From Solirubrobacteraceae bacterium (GTDB lineage Bacteria > Actinomycetota > Thermoleophilia > Solirubrobacterales > Solirubrobacteraceae), in NCBI GenBank assembly GCA_023230855.1, contig JALNWQ010000008.1:1-64000 (forward strand): a DNA stretch of 64,000 nt, written 5' to 3'. Numbering within the stretch: the stretch's first letter is position 1; the number at the start of each line of letters is the position of its first letter. The position numbers and the translations under genes were made by a program. The notes below the pieces were generated by a model. That model was given only the letters and a program-made list of their open reading frames with translations, made no database searches and was not told where the DNA came from. This document shows, piece after piece, positions 24,742 through 33,261 of the stretch.

Positions 24742-26265
24742 ATGCGTGCGTCGCGTCGTGCCCTCGCCACGGTCGTGCTCGCCCTCGCGGCGACGCCCGC
24801 GGGCGCGACGGCGTCACCACAGCTCGGCTCGATCGAGGGGACCGTGGTCACCGACGCCGGCCGGCCGCTCGACGGCGTGACCGTCGAGGTGATGGCCGGC
24901 GAGGAGGAGCCGACCGCCGACGACGTCCCGATCGCCGTGGCCGTGACCGCCGCCGACGGGACCTACGGGGTCGACGACCTCGACGCCGCACGCTCGCCGT
25001 ACTACGTGCGGTTCGAGCGGGACGGGCACGAGCCGCGCTACTGGGGCGAGCGGCCGGTGGAGCCCCCGGTCGTCTCGTGGATGCCGAGCTCGGGGCCGGG
25101 GATCGCCGCCAACGTGTGGCTCCCGGGCGGCGGGACGACGACGACCGTCGACATGAGCCTGCGCCCGCTCGACGCGACGGTCCGCGGCCGGGTGACCGAC
25201 GGGGAGGGGCGACCGGTGTCGGGCGCACGCGTCGACGCGGTCGAGGGCCGCCAGTGGACCGACTGGGGGCGGCGCCACCCGACGACGACCGACGTCGACG
25301 GGCGGTACGCGCTGCGCGTGCCGGCGTCGGAGTACGTCGTGCGCGCCGACCGTGCCGACCTCGTCACGCGCTGGACCGGGCCGACCGGCGCCCCGCACGT
25401 CCACGCGTCCGCGTGGGAGGCCGGCTGGGTCACGGCCCGGGCCGGCGTGCCCGCCGACGGGGTCGACTTCACGCTCCTCGCCCGCCCCGCGCGCAGCTGC
25501 TGGGGCGCGGGCAGCCCGTACGACGGTCGACGGACGATGATCTGGGTCGTCGGCACGGCCGACCGACCCGAGCCGAGCTTTCCGCCCCACGCCGACGACG
25601 CGTGCGGTGCGCCGCACGCGCCCGCCCCCGTGTCGCCGGCGAACGTCGGCCGGTTCAGCGTCGGGGACCAGCAGATGGACATCCGCGAGATGCTCGCCGC
25701 CCACGGTCGCGAGGACGGGTCGCCGCCGATGGTCATCGATCGCCCCGGCGCCGAGGAGCAGCGGATGCTGGACTGGCTCGACGCGGCGCGACCGACGGTG
25801 GCCGAGCTGTCGAAGGTCATGGCGCCCGAGGAGATCGTCTTCTGGATCGCGACCCTCACCGGCGCCGTGCCCGACGGCCTGACGGCGCCGTCCGCTCCGG
25901 CCGCGCCCGCGCCGGCGGCCGCCACGAAGCCGAAGACGGCCGCCCCCACGTTGCGGACGCGCCGCGCGATCGGGGTCCGGGGCCGCCGGTTCACCGTCGA
26001 CGCCCGCTGCCGGAGCGGGCGCAGCTGCGCGGGAACGATTCGCGTCACCGCCCGACGTCCCGCGACCGCCGGTCGTCGGGCACGGACGGTGACGGTCGGG
26101 ACCGCCCGCGTCCGTACGTCGCGCAAGGTCCGGGTCCGGCTGACGGGCGCCGGGCGCGCCCTGCTCCGCGACCGCCGCACCGTGCGCGCGTCGCTGTCCT
26201 GGACCGCGACGCGCTCCAAGCGGTCGACCCGCATCGGCGCCGTGCGGCTGCGCGAGGTCCGGTGA
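24742..26265 (+). CDS. Secreted protein with carboxypeptidase-regulatory-like (CNA-B/transthyretin type) domains
   Basis: 507 aa. Signal peptide MRASRRALATVVLALAATPAGATA. Two carboxypeptidase-D regulatory-like domains: residues 29-110 (LGSIEGTVVTDAGRPLDGVTVEV, TAADGTYGVDDL, YYVRFERDG) and 140-220 (ATVRGRVTDGEGRPVSGARVDA, TTDVDGRYALRVPA, YVVRADR). A cysteine-containing middle section follows, then a Pro/Ala hinge near 380 and a C-terminal beta domain (RGRRFTVDARCRSGRSCAGTIRV) of the type that ends many secreted proteins of this lineage. The ligand or function is unknown. The stop overlaps the start of the Uma2 fragment (GTGA). Confidence 0.75.
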   Translation: MRASRRALATVVLALAATPAGATASPQLGSIEGTVVTDAGRPLDGVTVEVMAGEEEPTADDVPIAVAVTAADGTYGVDDLDAARSPYYVRFERDGHEPRYWGERPVEPPVVSWMPSSGPGIAANVWLPGGGTTTTVDMSLRPLDATVRGRVTDGEGRPVSGARVDAVEGRQWTDWGRRHPTTTDVDGRYALRVPASEYVVRADRADLVTRWTGPTGAPHVHASAWEAGWVTARAGVPADGVDFTLLARPARSCWGAGSPYDGRRTMIWVVGTADRPEPSFPPHADDACGAPHAPAPVSPANVGRFSVGDQQMDIREMLAAHGREDGSPPMVIDRPGAEEQRMLDWLDAARPTVAELSKVMAPEEIVFWIATLTGAVPDGLTAPSAPAAPAPAAATKPKTAAPTLRTRRAIGVRGRRFTVDARCRSGRSCAGTIRVTARRPATAGRRARTVTVGTARVRTSRKVRVRLTGAGRALLRDRRTVRASLSWTATRSKRSTRIGAVRLREVR

Positions 26266-26413
26266 TCGAGCACCCGGCGCTCCCCGAGGCCGTGCCCGGC
26301 GTCCGGTTCGAGCTGCTCGACGGTGAGCTCGTCACGATGAACGACCCGCTCCCGATCCACCAGGACGCGGCCGGTGCGCTCTACGCCGAGCTGCGCGCGT
26401 GGCGCCGCATCCA
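26262..26413 (+). pseudogene. N-terminal fragment of a Uma2-family (PD-(D/E)XK) endonuclease-like gene
   Basis: GTG start overlaps the preceding stop. The first 46 residues, including FELLDGELVTMNDPLPIHQD and AAGALYAELRAW, follow the Uma2/DUF820 pattern (YELIDGELVVMSP...HQ...LYLAL). The normal protein is about 190 aa. After about 26400 the reading frame continues only into the antisense of the next gene, where the similarity stops. The catalytic E-x-K region is missing. Interpreted as a gene truncated when the neighbouring membrane-protein gene arrived. Confidence 0.6.
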
Positions 26414-27145
26414 TCACCCCGCCGCCGCCAGGTTCTGCAGGGTGCAGCGGGTCAGGGCGACGAGCCAGGTGAAGAACACGACGAACGGGACGTACAGGGC
26501 GAACACGCCGGCGTAGCCGAACGCGCCGTGGTCGAAGAAGATCACGAGGCCGGCGGGCAGGATGAGGATCGCCACCCACGCGCTGAGGTAGCCGAGCCAG
26601 CGCGGGTACACCGGGTCGCGGGGGTCGTCGCCGAGGATCGCGACCGCCATGACCGCCGCCCACAGCGTGAACGGCGGGGCCGAGAACAGGAACGTGATCC
26701 ACGACAGGTCGTTCAGCGCCCGGGTGATCTCGGGATCGATCTCGGCCGGACGGAACACCGCCGTCGCCCACACGCAACAGGTCAGCACGACGAACACCGT
26801 CGCCACCGCGGTGCACCCCACGAGCAGGTGGCTCAGCAGCGGCGAGCGACCCTCGCGCGAGCGGACCTGGGCGGCGATCGTCATCCCCCACGGCGCCAGC
26901 AGCGTGAACCCGACGCAGCCGATGAACGTGCCGATCCGGATCCGGTCGGCGTGCCGGGTGAAGAGGTCGGCGACCTCCTGCGCGGTGTGGTCGGGGTGCA
27001 CCCACGGCGGGATCCACCGCGCCAACGCGCAGATGCCGATGACGACGAGCACCCCCGCGGCGGGACCGCACCAGATCCCGATCCGCTGCACCGTGCGGTT
27101 GACCCGCTCGCGCCGGGCGTCGCGGTCGACGTCGCTCCCGCTCAC
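26414..27145 (-). CDS. Membrane protein of unknown function, about six TM helices
   Basis: 243 aa, GTG start. Hydrophobic segments near residues 24-44, 72-92, 108-130, 148-170, 185-205 and 212-235. A hydrophilic loop (WIPPWVHPDHTAQEVADLFTRHADRIRIG) follows the first helix; this layout is common in unnamed actinobacterial membrane proteins. No catalytic motif. It sits between two plus-strand gene fragments (Uma2 N-terminus at 26262 and a C-terminal piece near 27190), so it seems inserted. Confidence 0.7.
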   Translation of the reverse strand: MSGSDVDRDARRERVNRTVQRIGIWCGPAAGVLVVIGICALARWIPPWVHPDHTAQEVADLFTRHADRIRIGTFIGCVGFTLLAPWGMTIAAQVRSREGRSPLLSHLLVGCTAVATVFVVLTCCVWATAVFRPAEIDPEITRALNDLSWITFLFSAPPFTLWAAVMAVAILGDDPRDPVYPRWLGYLSAWVAILILPAGLVIFFDHGAFGYAGVFALYVPFVVFFTWLVALTRCTLQNLAAAG

Positions 27146-27186
27146 GCCGAGGGGATCCGCCGGGCCGCCCGCCCCGCCGCCGGTCC

Positions 27187-27312
27187 CGCGTCAAGGTCCG
27201 CGTCATCGGCACGACGTTCATGGAGCTGCGCACCGCCCCGCGCGGGCTGGCGCGGGCGTTCGACGCCTACGTCGTGGCGGTCGCGACGGCGCTCGTCGTC
27301 ATGGCGCTCTGA
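27187..27312 (+). pseudogene. Possible C-terminal remnant of a truncated gene
   Basis: Plus-strand frame reading SRVKVRVIGTTFMELRTAPR then GLARAFDAYVVAVATALVVMAL and a stop at 27310-27312. All third codon positions are G or C, which suggests genuine coding history, but there is no start with a ribosome site and upstream codons become low-complexity. It may be the tail of a lost membrane protein. Low certainty. Confidence 0.3.
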
Positions 27313-27424
27313 CCACGTCCCGGACGGGGCGCGGCCAAGGTCCGGGATGAGGCGCGCCCACACCCGGTCCGGGGCCGCACCGCAGGGTGCACGGGCGTCG
27401 GGTCCGGCGTACGATCGCGCCGCG

Positions 27425-28366
27425 ATGGCCACCGGCGCCCCCCACGCCCAGGACGCCCGGAACCGGCGCCTGCGGCGCCTCATGGCCCTGTCGATCGCCA
27501 CCGCGCTGGCGACGATCACCCTGAAGGCCGTGGCGTGGGCGGTCACCGGGTCGGTCGGCCTGCTCGCCGACGCCGCCGAGTCGGTCGTGAACCTCGTCGC
27601 CGCGAGCGTCGGCCTGCTCGCGGTGATCTGGGCGTCTCGGCCCCCCGACGACGAGCACGCGTACGGGCACGAGAAGGCGAACTACCTGGCCGCGGCGTTC
27701 GAGGGCGCGCTGATCCTCGTGGCGGCGGCGACCATCGCCTACGCCGCGATCGGCCGCCTCGTCGACCCGCAGGAGATCGACGACGTCGGGATCGGCGTCG
27801 TCGTGGCCGGGGTCGCGTCGGCGCTCAACCTCGTGATGGCCCGCGCGCTGCTGCAGGCCGGGCGCGACGAGCGGGCGCTCGCGCTCGAGGCCGACGGTCG
27901 CCACCTCATGACCGACGTGTGGACGTCGGTCGGCGTCGTCGTCGGCGTCGTGCTCGTGGTCGTCACCGGTTGGACCATCCTCGACCCGATCGTCGCGCTC
28001 GTCGTCGCGGCGAACATCGTCGTGTCGGGCGTCGGCCTCGTGCGGCGCTCCGCCGACGGGCTGATGGACCGTGCGCTTGAGGAGGACGAGCTCGCCCACG
28101 TGCGATCGGTGCTGGAGCGCTACCGCTGCGACACCGTCGAGTTCCACGCGCTGCGCACCCGGCGGGCCGGGCCGCGCGCGTTCGTGTCGATCCACGTCGT
28201 CGTCCCCGGGGCGTGGACGGTGCAGGCCGGCCACGACCTCATCGAGCGGCTGGAGCGCGACCTGCGCGTCGGCCTGGACCCGGTGACGATCACGACGCAC
28301 CTGGAGCCGCTCGAGGACCCGGCGTCGTTCGCCGACGCGGCGCTCGACCGCTCCGACCTGCCCTGA
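27425..28366 (+). CDS. Cation diffusion facilitator (CDF) family transporter
   Basis: 313 aa, six TM helices and a cytosolic C-terminal domain (from about residue 215). CDF proteins export divalent metals by proton antiport. TM2 reads GLLADAAESVVNLVAA, and TM5 reads LALEADGRHLMTDVWTS with the HxxxD metal site. The TM2 pair is E-x3-N instead of the H/D-x3-D of zinc exporters, so the metal may differ from Zn. HAYGHEKANYLAA follows TM2 as in the family. The plus-strand stop is followed by a 9-bp hairpin terminator shared with the convergent DivIVA-like gene. Confidence 0.92.
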   Translation: MATGAPHAQDARNRRLRRLMALSIATALATITLKAVAWAVTGSVGLLADAAESVVNLVAASVGLLAVIWASRPPDDEHAYGHEKANYLAAAFEGALILVAAATIAYAAIGRLVDPQEIDDVGIGVVVAGVASALNLVMARALLQAGRDERALALEADGRHLMTDVWTSVGVVVGVVLVVVTGWTILDPIVALVVAANIVVSGVGLVRRSADGLMDRALEEDELAHVRSVLERYRCDTVEFHALRTRRAGPRAFVSIHVVVPGAWTVQAGHDLIERLERDLRVGLDPVTITTHLEPLEDPASFADAALDRSDLP

Positions 28367-28442
28367 GCGTCGGACGGCCGTGGTCCCGGCGACCGTGCCG
28401 GCACGCGGACCGACGGGCCCGTGCCGCCGGCCCGCGACGGGG

Positions 28443-28464
28443 CCCGGCGCCGTGCGGCGCCGGG
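28443..28464. terminator. Bidirectional hairpin terminator
   Basis: Perfect 9-bp stem CCCGGCGCC / GGCGCCGGG around GTGC, between the convergent ends of the CDF gene (28366) and the DivIVA-like gene (28477). There is no U-tract, as is usual at this GC content. Confidence 0.6.
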
Positions 28465-28476
28465 AGGCGTCCCCGA

Positions 28477-29490
28477 TCAGCCGTGCTTGGCGAACAGGTC
28501 GTCGAGCAGGCCCGCGCGGTCGGACAGGTCGTAGTTGTCGGCGAGGTAGCGGTCGACCTCGTCGCGCGAGACCCCGTCGAGGATCATGTTGAGCGCCACG
28601 AGGCGCGCGCCGGCGGTGTCGGCGGTCGCGTCCGGCTCGGCGGCGGGCGCGGGCTCCCGGGTGGCGGGCGTGGCCGGGGCCTCGTAGCGCGCGACCGCGG
28701 TCGGCTCGTCGGCGGCGGTCGACGTGGCGGGCTCGGCCGGGGCGGCCGGCGACGGCTCGGCCGGGGCCGCCGGGGTGGTGGCCGGCGCCGGCGCGGCGGC
28801 CGGCTCGGCCGCCGGGGAGGCCGCGACCGGCTCCGCCGGCGCCGACGGGGCCTCGGCGGGCTTCGGGGTCGTGGCGGCGGGCTTCGGGGCCGGGGCGGTC
28901 GAGGCGTCCAGCCCGCCGACCTCGGCCACCTGGCCGTGCAGCAGCTGCAGGTCGGCCTGCACGCGGTGCGCGGCGGTCCGCAGGTGCTCGAGCAGCCCGG
29001 TGACCTCGCCCTCGAGCGCCTCGACGCGCTGGAGCATGAGCGTCGTCGCCTGCGTCACCGACGCGACGTGCGCCTGCGCCTGCTCCGCGGCGTCCGCACG
29101 GACGGCCTTGGCCTCGGCGTCGGCGGACGCGCGCGTCTCGCGGGCGTCGGAGTCGGCGTCGCCGGTGATCCGGGCGGCCTCGCCACGGGCTTGGCGCTCG
29201 ATCTCGACGGCCGTGGTCTCGGCGGCCTGGACGATGACCTTGACCTGGTCGGCGGCCGCGGACGCCAGCGACGACACGAGCGCCGGATCGGGGACGGCCG
29301 CCGGCGGGGACGCCGGCGCCTCGGCCGGCGCGGCGGACGCGGCCGGGGCGGCGGCGCGATCGGCCCGCTGCTGCAGCGCCTCGACCTCGCGGGCGATCCC
29401 GGCGAGGTGCTCGTCGACGGCGGCCGTCTCGTAGCCGCGTCGGCTGATGGGGAAGTCGCGCTTCTCGATGGACTGACGGTCGAGCGGCAT
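28477..29490 (-). CDS. DivIVA-domain-like coiled-coil protein with Ala/Pro-rich linker
   Basis: 337 aa. MPLDRQSIEKRDFPISRRGYETAAVDEHL at the N-terminus is the DivIVA-type membrane-targeting start (F-x5-RGY-x3-VDxxL). Residues about 35-60 and 95-205 are coiled coil. An Ala/Pro-rich linker (about 215-290) precedes a C-terminal helix pair (GARLVALNMILDGVSRDEVDRYLADNYDLSD). DivIVA/Wag31-like proteins mark poles and septa and recruit wall machinery. The C-terminal segment looks like a second protein-protein domain, not typical of DivIVA. Start ATG chosen at the family-like MPLDRQ; the open frame upstream belongs to mutY antiphase. Confidence 0.8.
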   Translation of the reverse strand: MPLDRQSIEKRDFPISRRGYETAAVDEHLAGIAREVEALQQRADRAAAPAASAAPAEAPASPPAAVPDPALVSSLASAAADQVKVIVQAAETTAVEIERQARGEAARITGDADSDARETRASADAEAKAVRADAAEQAQAHVASVTQATTLMLQRVEALEGEVTGLLEHLRTAAHRVQADLQLLHGQVAEVGGLDASTAPAPKPAATTPKPAEAPSAPAEPVAASPAAEPAAAPAPATTPAAPAEPSPAAPAEPATSTAADEPTAVARYEAPATPATREPAPAAEPDATADTAGARLVALNMILDGVSRDEVDRYLADNYDLSDRAGLLDDLFAKHG

Positions 29491-29500
29491 CGCCGGAAAC

Positions 29501-30348
29501 CTACCGGACGCCCCCGTCGACGGCCGGGGTCGCCGCGCGCGGTGGAGCGCCCGCGAGGACGGGGCCGTCGCCGGTCCGCTCGACCAGCCCGTCGCGGACG
29601 AGCCCGTCGATCGCGCGCTCCAGTCGCGCGGGGTCGATCCCGTCCGGCAACGGATCCCCGGCGGCGAGGGCCGCGACCACGCGACCACGGACCCAACGGG
29701 CGGTGTCCTCGAACCGCTCGCCGGTGCCCGCCGGGGCGCGGGGAGCCACGGTCACCCGGCCGGCGGACCGGCACCAGCGCCGTGCCGGGCAGGCGTCGCA
29801 CGCCGCCGAGCGGGCGCGGCAGACGAGCGCGCCGAGCTCCATCGTCGCCTGGTTCCACGTCGCCACCCGCTCCGCGTCGGCGGGCAGCAGGTCGTCCGGA
29901 TCCCCCAGGCCCAGGCGCCCGGCCACGCGGCGGACGTTGGTGTCGACGACCGCGATCCGCTCGCCGAACGCGAACGACGCGACGGCCGCCGCCGTGTACG
30001 GGCCGACCCCCGGCAGCGCCCGGAGCGCCGCGGCGGTCCCGGGCCATCCGTCGACGGCGACGACCGCGGCGGCGCGGTGCAACCGCACGGCGCGGTTGTT
30101 GTAGCCCAGGCCGACCCAGGCCGCGACGACGTCGCGCCGGTCGGCGGTGGCCAGCGCCACCGGGTCGGGCCAGCGCTCCATCCACGCCTCCCAGCGCGGC
30201 ACGACCCGGTCGATCTGGGTCTGCTGCGACATGACCTCCGACACGAGGATCGCGTACGGGTCTCGAGTGCGACGCCACGGCAGCGGCCGCTCGTGCCGGT
30301 CGTACCAGTCGAGGATCGCGTCGCGGGCCGCCGCGCGCGCCTCGGCGC

Positions 30349-30352
<4 letters not shown>
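29501..30352 (-). CDS. mutY: A/G-specific adenine glycosylase MutY (short form)
   Basis: 283 aa. Removes adenine opposite 8-oxoguanine. Catalytic Glu in VSEVMSQQTQIDRVV, helix-hairpin-helix LPGVGPYTAAAVASFAFG, catalytic Asp in VVDTNVRRV, and the 4Fe-4S ligands C-x6-C-x2-C-x5-C in CRARSAACDACPARRWC. The C-terminal MutT-like 8-oxoG recognition domain of E. coli MutY is absent and replaced by about 80 residues, so lesion recognition may be weaker or by another route. The GTG start overlaps the aminotransferase stop (GTGA). Only 10 bases separate its end from the DivIVA-like start. Confidence 0.92.
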
Positions 30353-31542
<1,190 letters not shown>

Positions 31543-31599
31543 CGACCGTCGAGGGTAGACCCGCCGTCCGACGACCATCCCCGCCGGCCCGCTGGACAA

Positions 31600-31640
31600 C
31601 CCACCTACTACTCAGTAACCTACGCGACCGTATACCGCGC
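31600..31640 (+). promoter_or_regulatory. Candidate promoter with overlapping TetR-like operator
   Basis: Half-site palindrome TACTCAGTA at 31609-31617 lies about 14 bases before a TATACC -10-like hexamer at 31631-31636. TACTNAGTA-type palindromes are typical TetR-family operators, and Baeyer-Villiger monooxygenases are often under such repressors. No regulator gene is adjacent. Confidence 0.35.
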
Positions 31641-31670
31641 GTCCCGCGCCACCCCGCGAGCCGAGGAACC

Positions 31671-33230
31671 ATGAGCCCCACCGCCACGCACGCCGTTCCG
31701 TCCGTCTACCGCGCCGCGTTGCCGGACGAGGTCCGCGTCGCCATCGTCGGCTCCGGGTTCTCCGGGCTGGGCATGGCCAAGGGCCTGCTCGACGACGGCG
31801 AGCGGGACTTCGTCGTGCTCGAGCGCGCCGACGACATCGGCGGCACGTGGCGCGACAACTCCTACCCCGGCTGCGCCTGCGACGTGCCGTCGCACATGTA
31901 CTCGTTCTCGTGGGCGCAGAACCCGAACTGGACCCGCGCGTTCGCCGGCCAGGAGGAGATCTGGGCCTACCAGCGCGACGTCGCCGCCCGGTTCGGGATC
32001 AACCCCTACGTCCGCACCGGCGCCGGGGTCACCGACGCCACCTGGGACGACGACGAGCAGCGGTGGACGCTCACCACCGACCGCGGGGTCGTCCGCGCCC
32101 GGTTCCTCGTGTCGGGCACCGGGCCGTTGTGCGAGCCCAAGTACCCGGACCTTCCGGGGCTGGACCGGTTCGAGGGCACGACGTTCCACTCCGCCCGCTG
32201 GGACCACGACCACGACCTGTCCGGCAAGCGCGTCGCGGTGATCGGCACCGGTGCGTCGGCGATCCAGTTCGTGCCGCGGATCCAGCCGAAGGTCGCCTCG
32301 CTCACGCTCTTCCAGCGCACCCCGCCGTGGATCATGCCGCGCCCCGACCGGCCGATCGGCCGCCTGGAGGGCCTGGCGTACCGTCGCCTGCCGCTGGCGA
32401 AGGAGCTGCGCCGCGCCCGGCTGTACGCCGAGCTGGAGTCGCGCGTGCTGCCGTTCGCCTACGTGCCGCAGCTGCGCGGGCCGGCGAAGCAGCTGGCGCT
32501 GCGCCACCTGCGCAAGCAGGTGAAGGATCCGGCTCTGCGGGCCAAGCTCACCCCCGACTACGACCTGGGCTGCAAGCGGGTGCTGCTGTCCAACGACTAC
32601 CTGCCGTCGCTGGACGCCGACAACGCCGAGGTCGTCACCGCCGGGATCCGCGAGGTGCGCGAGCGCTCGATCGTCGACGCCGACGGGGTGGAGCACGAGG
32701 TCGACACGATCATCTTCGGCACCGGGTTCCACGTCACCGACCAGCCGATCGCCGACGCGATCACCGGCCGCGAGGGCCACACGCTCGCCGAGACGTGGCA
32801 GCGGACCGGCATGCAGGCGCACCGTGGGTGCACGATCGCCGGGTTCCCCAACGTGTTCATGCTCGTCGGGCCGAACACCGGCCTGGGGCACAACTCGATC
32901 ATCTACATGATCGAGGCGCAGGTGACCTACGTCCGCGAGGCGCTGAAGGCCGCCGCGGAGCGCGGCGCGGCGAGCCTGGAGGTGCGCCCCGACGTGCAGA
33001 CCGCCGAGAACGACGCGATCCAGGCCCGCCTCCGCAAGACGGTGTGGAACGACGGCGGATGCGAGTCCTGGTACCTGGACGAGAACGGCCGCAACACCAC
33101 CCTGTGGCCGGACTTCACGTTCGTCTTCCGCGAGCGGACGAAGCGATTCCGGCCCGAGGAGCACGTCATGCGCGACGCCGGCGAGAGCCACGTCGCGGCC
33201 GGCGGCGTCCGCGAGGCCGTCCCGGCCTGA
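31671..33230 (+). CDS. Flavin-containing Baeyer-Villiger-type monooxygenase
   Basis: 519 aa. FAD Rossmann loop RVAIVGSGFSGLGMAKGL, then DDIGGTWRDNSYPGCACDVPSHMYSFSW. The BVMO fingerprint is FEGTTFHSARWDHD (FxGxxxHxxxW), and the NADPH Rossmann loop is RVAVIGTGASAIQFVP. These NADPH-dependent enzymes insert oxygen next to ketones to give esters or lactones, or oxidise hydrophobic S/N compounds (EthA/MymA group). GAGGAA sits 5 bases before the ATG. No neighbouring esterase or alcohol dehydrogenase suggests a specific pathway. Confidence 0.93.
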   Translation: MSPTATHAVPSVYRAALPDEVRVAIVGSGFSGLGMAKGLLDDGERDFVVLERADDIGGTWRDNSYPGCACDVPSHMYSFSWAQNPNWTRAFAGQEEIWAYQRDVAARFGINPYVRTGAGVTDATWDDDEQRWTLTTDRGVVRARFLVSGTGPLCEPKYPDLPGLDRFEGTTFHSARWDHDHDLSGKRVAVIGTGASAIQFVPRIQPKVASLTLFQRTPPWIMPRPDRPIGRLEGLAYRRLPLAKELRRARLYAELESRVLPFAYVPQLRGPAKQLALRHLRKQVKDPALRAKLTPDYDLGCKRVLLSNDYLPSLDADNAEVVTAGIREVRERSIVDADGVEHEVDTIIFGTGFHVTDQPIADAITGREGHTLAETWQRTGMQAHRGCTIAGFPNVFMLVGPNTGLGHNSIIYMIEAQVTYVREALKAAAERGAASLEVRPDVQTAENDAIQARLRKTVWNDGGCESWYLDENGRNTTLWPDFTFVFRERTKRFRPEEHVMRDAGESHVAAGGVREAVPA

Positions 33231-33261
33231 CCGGGCCGTCGGTCCCACCGCGTCGACCGGC

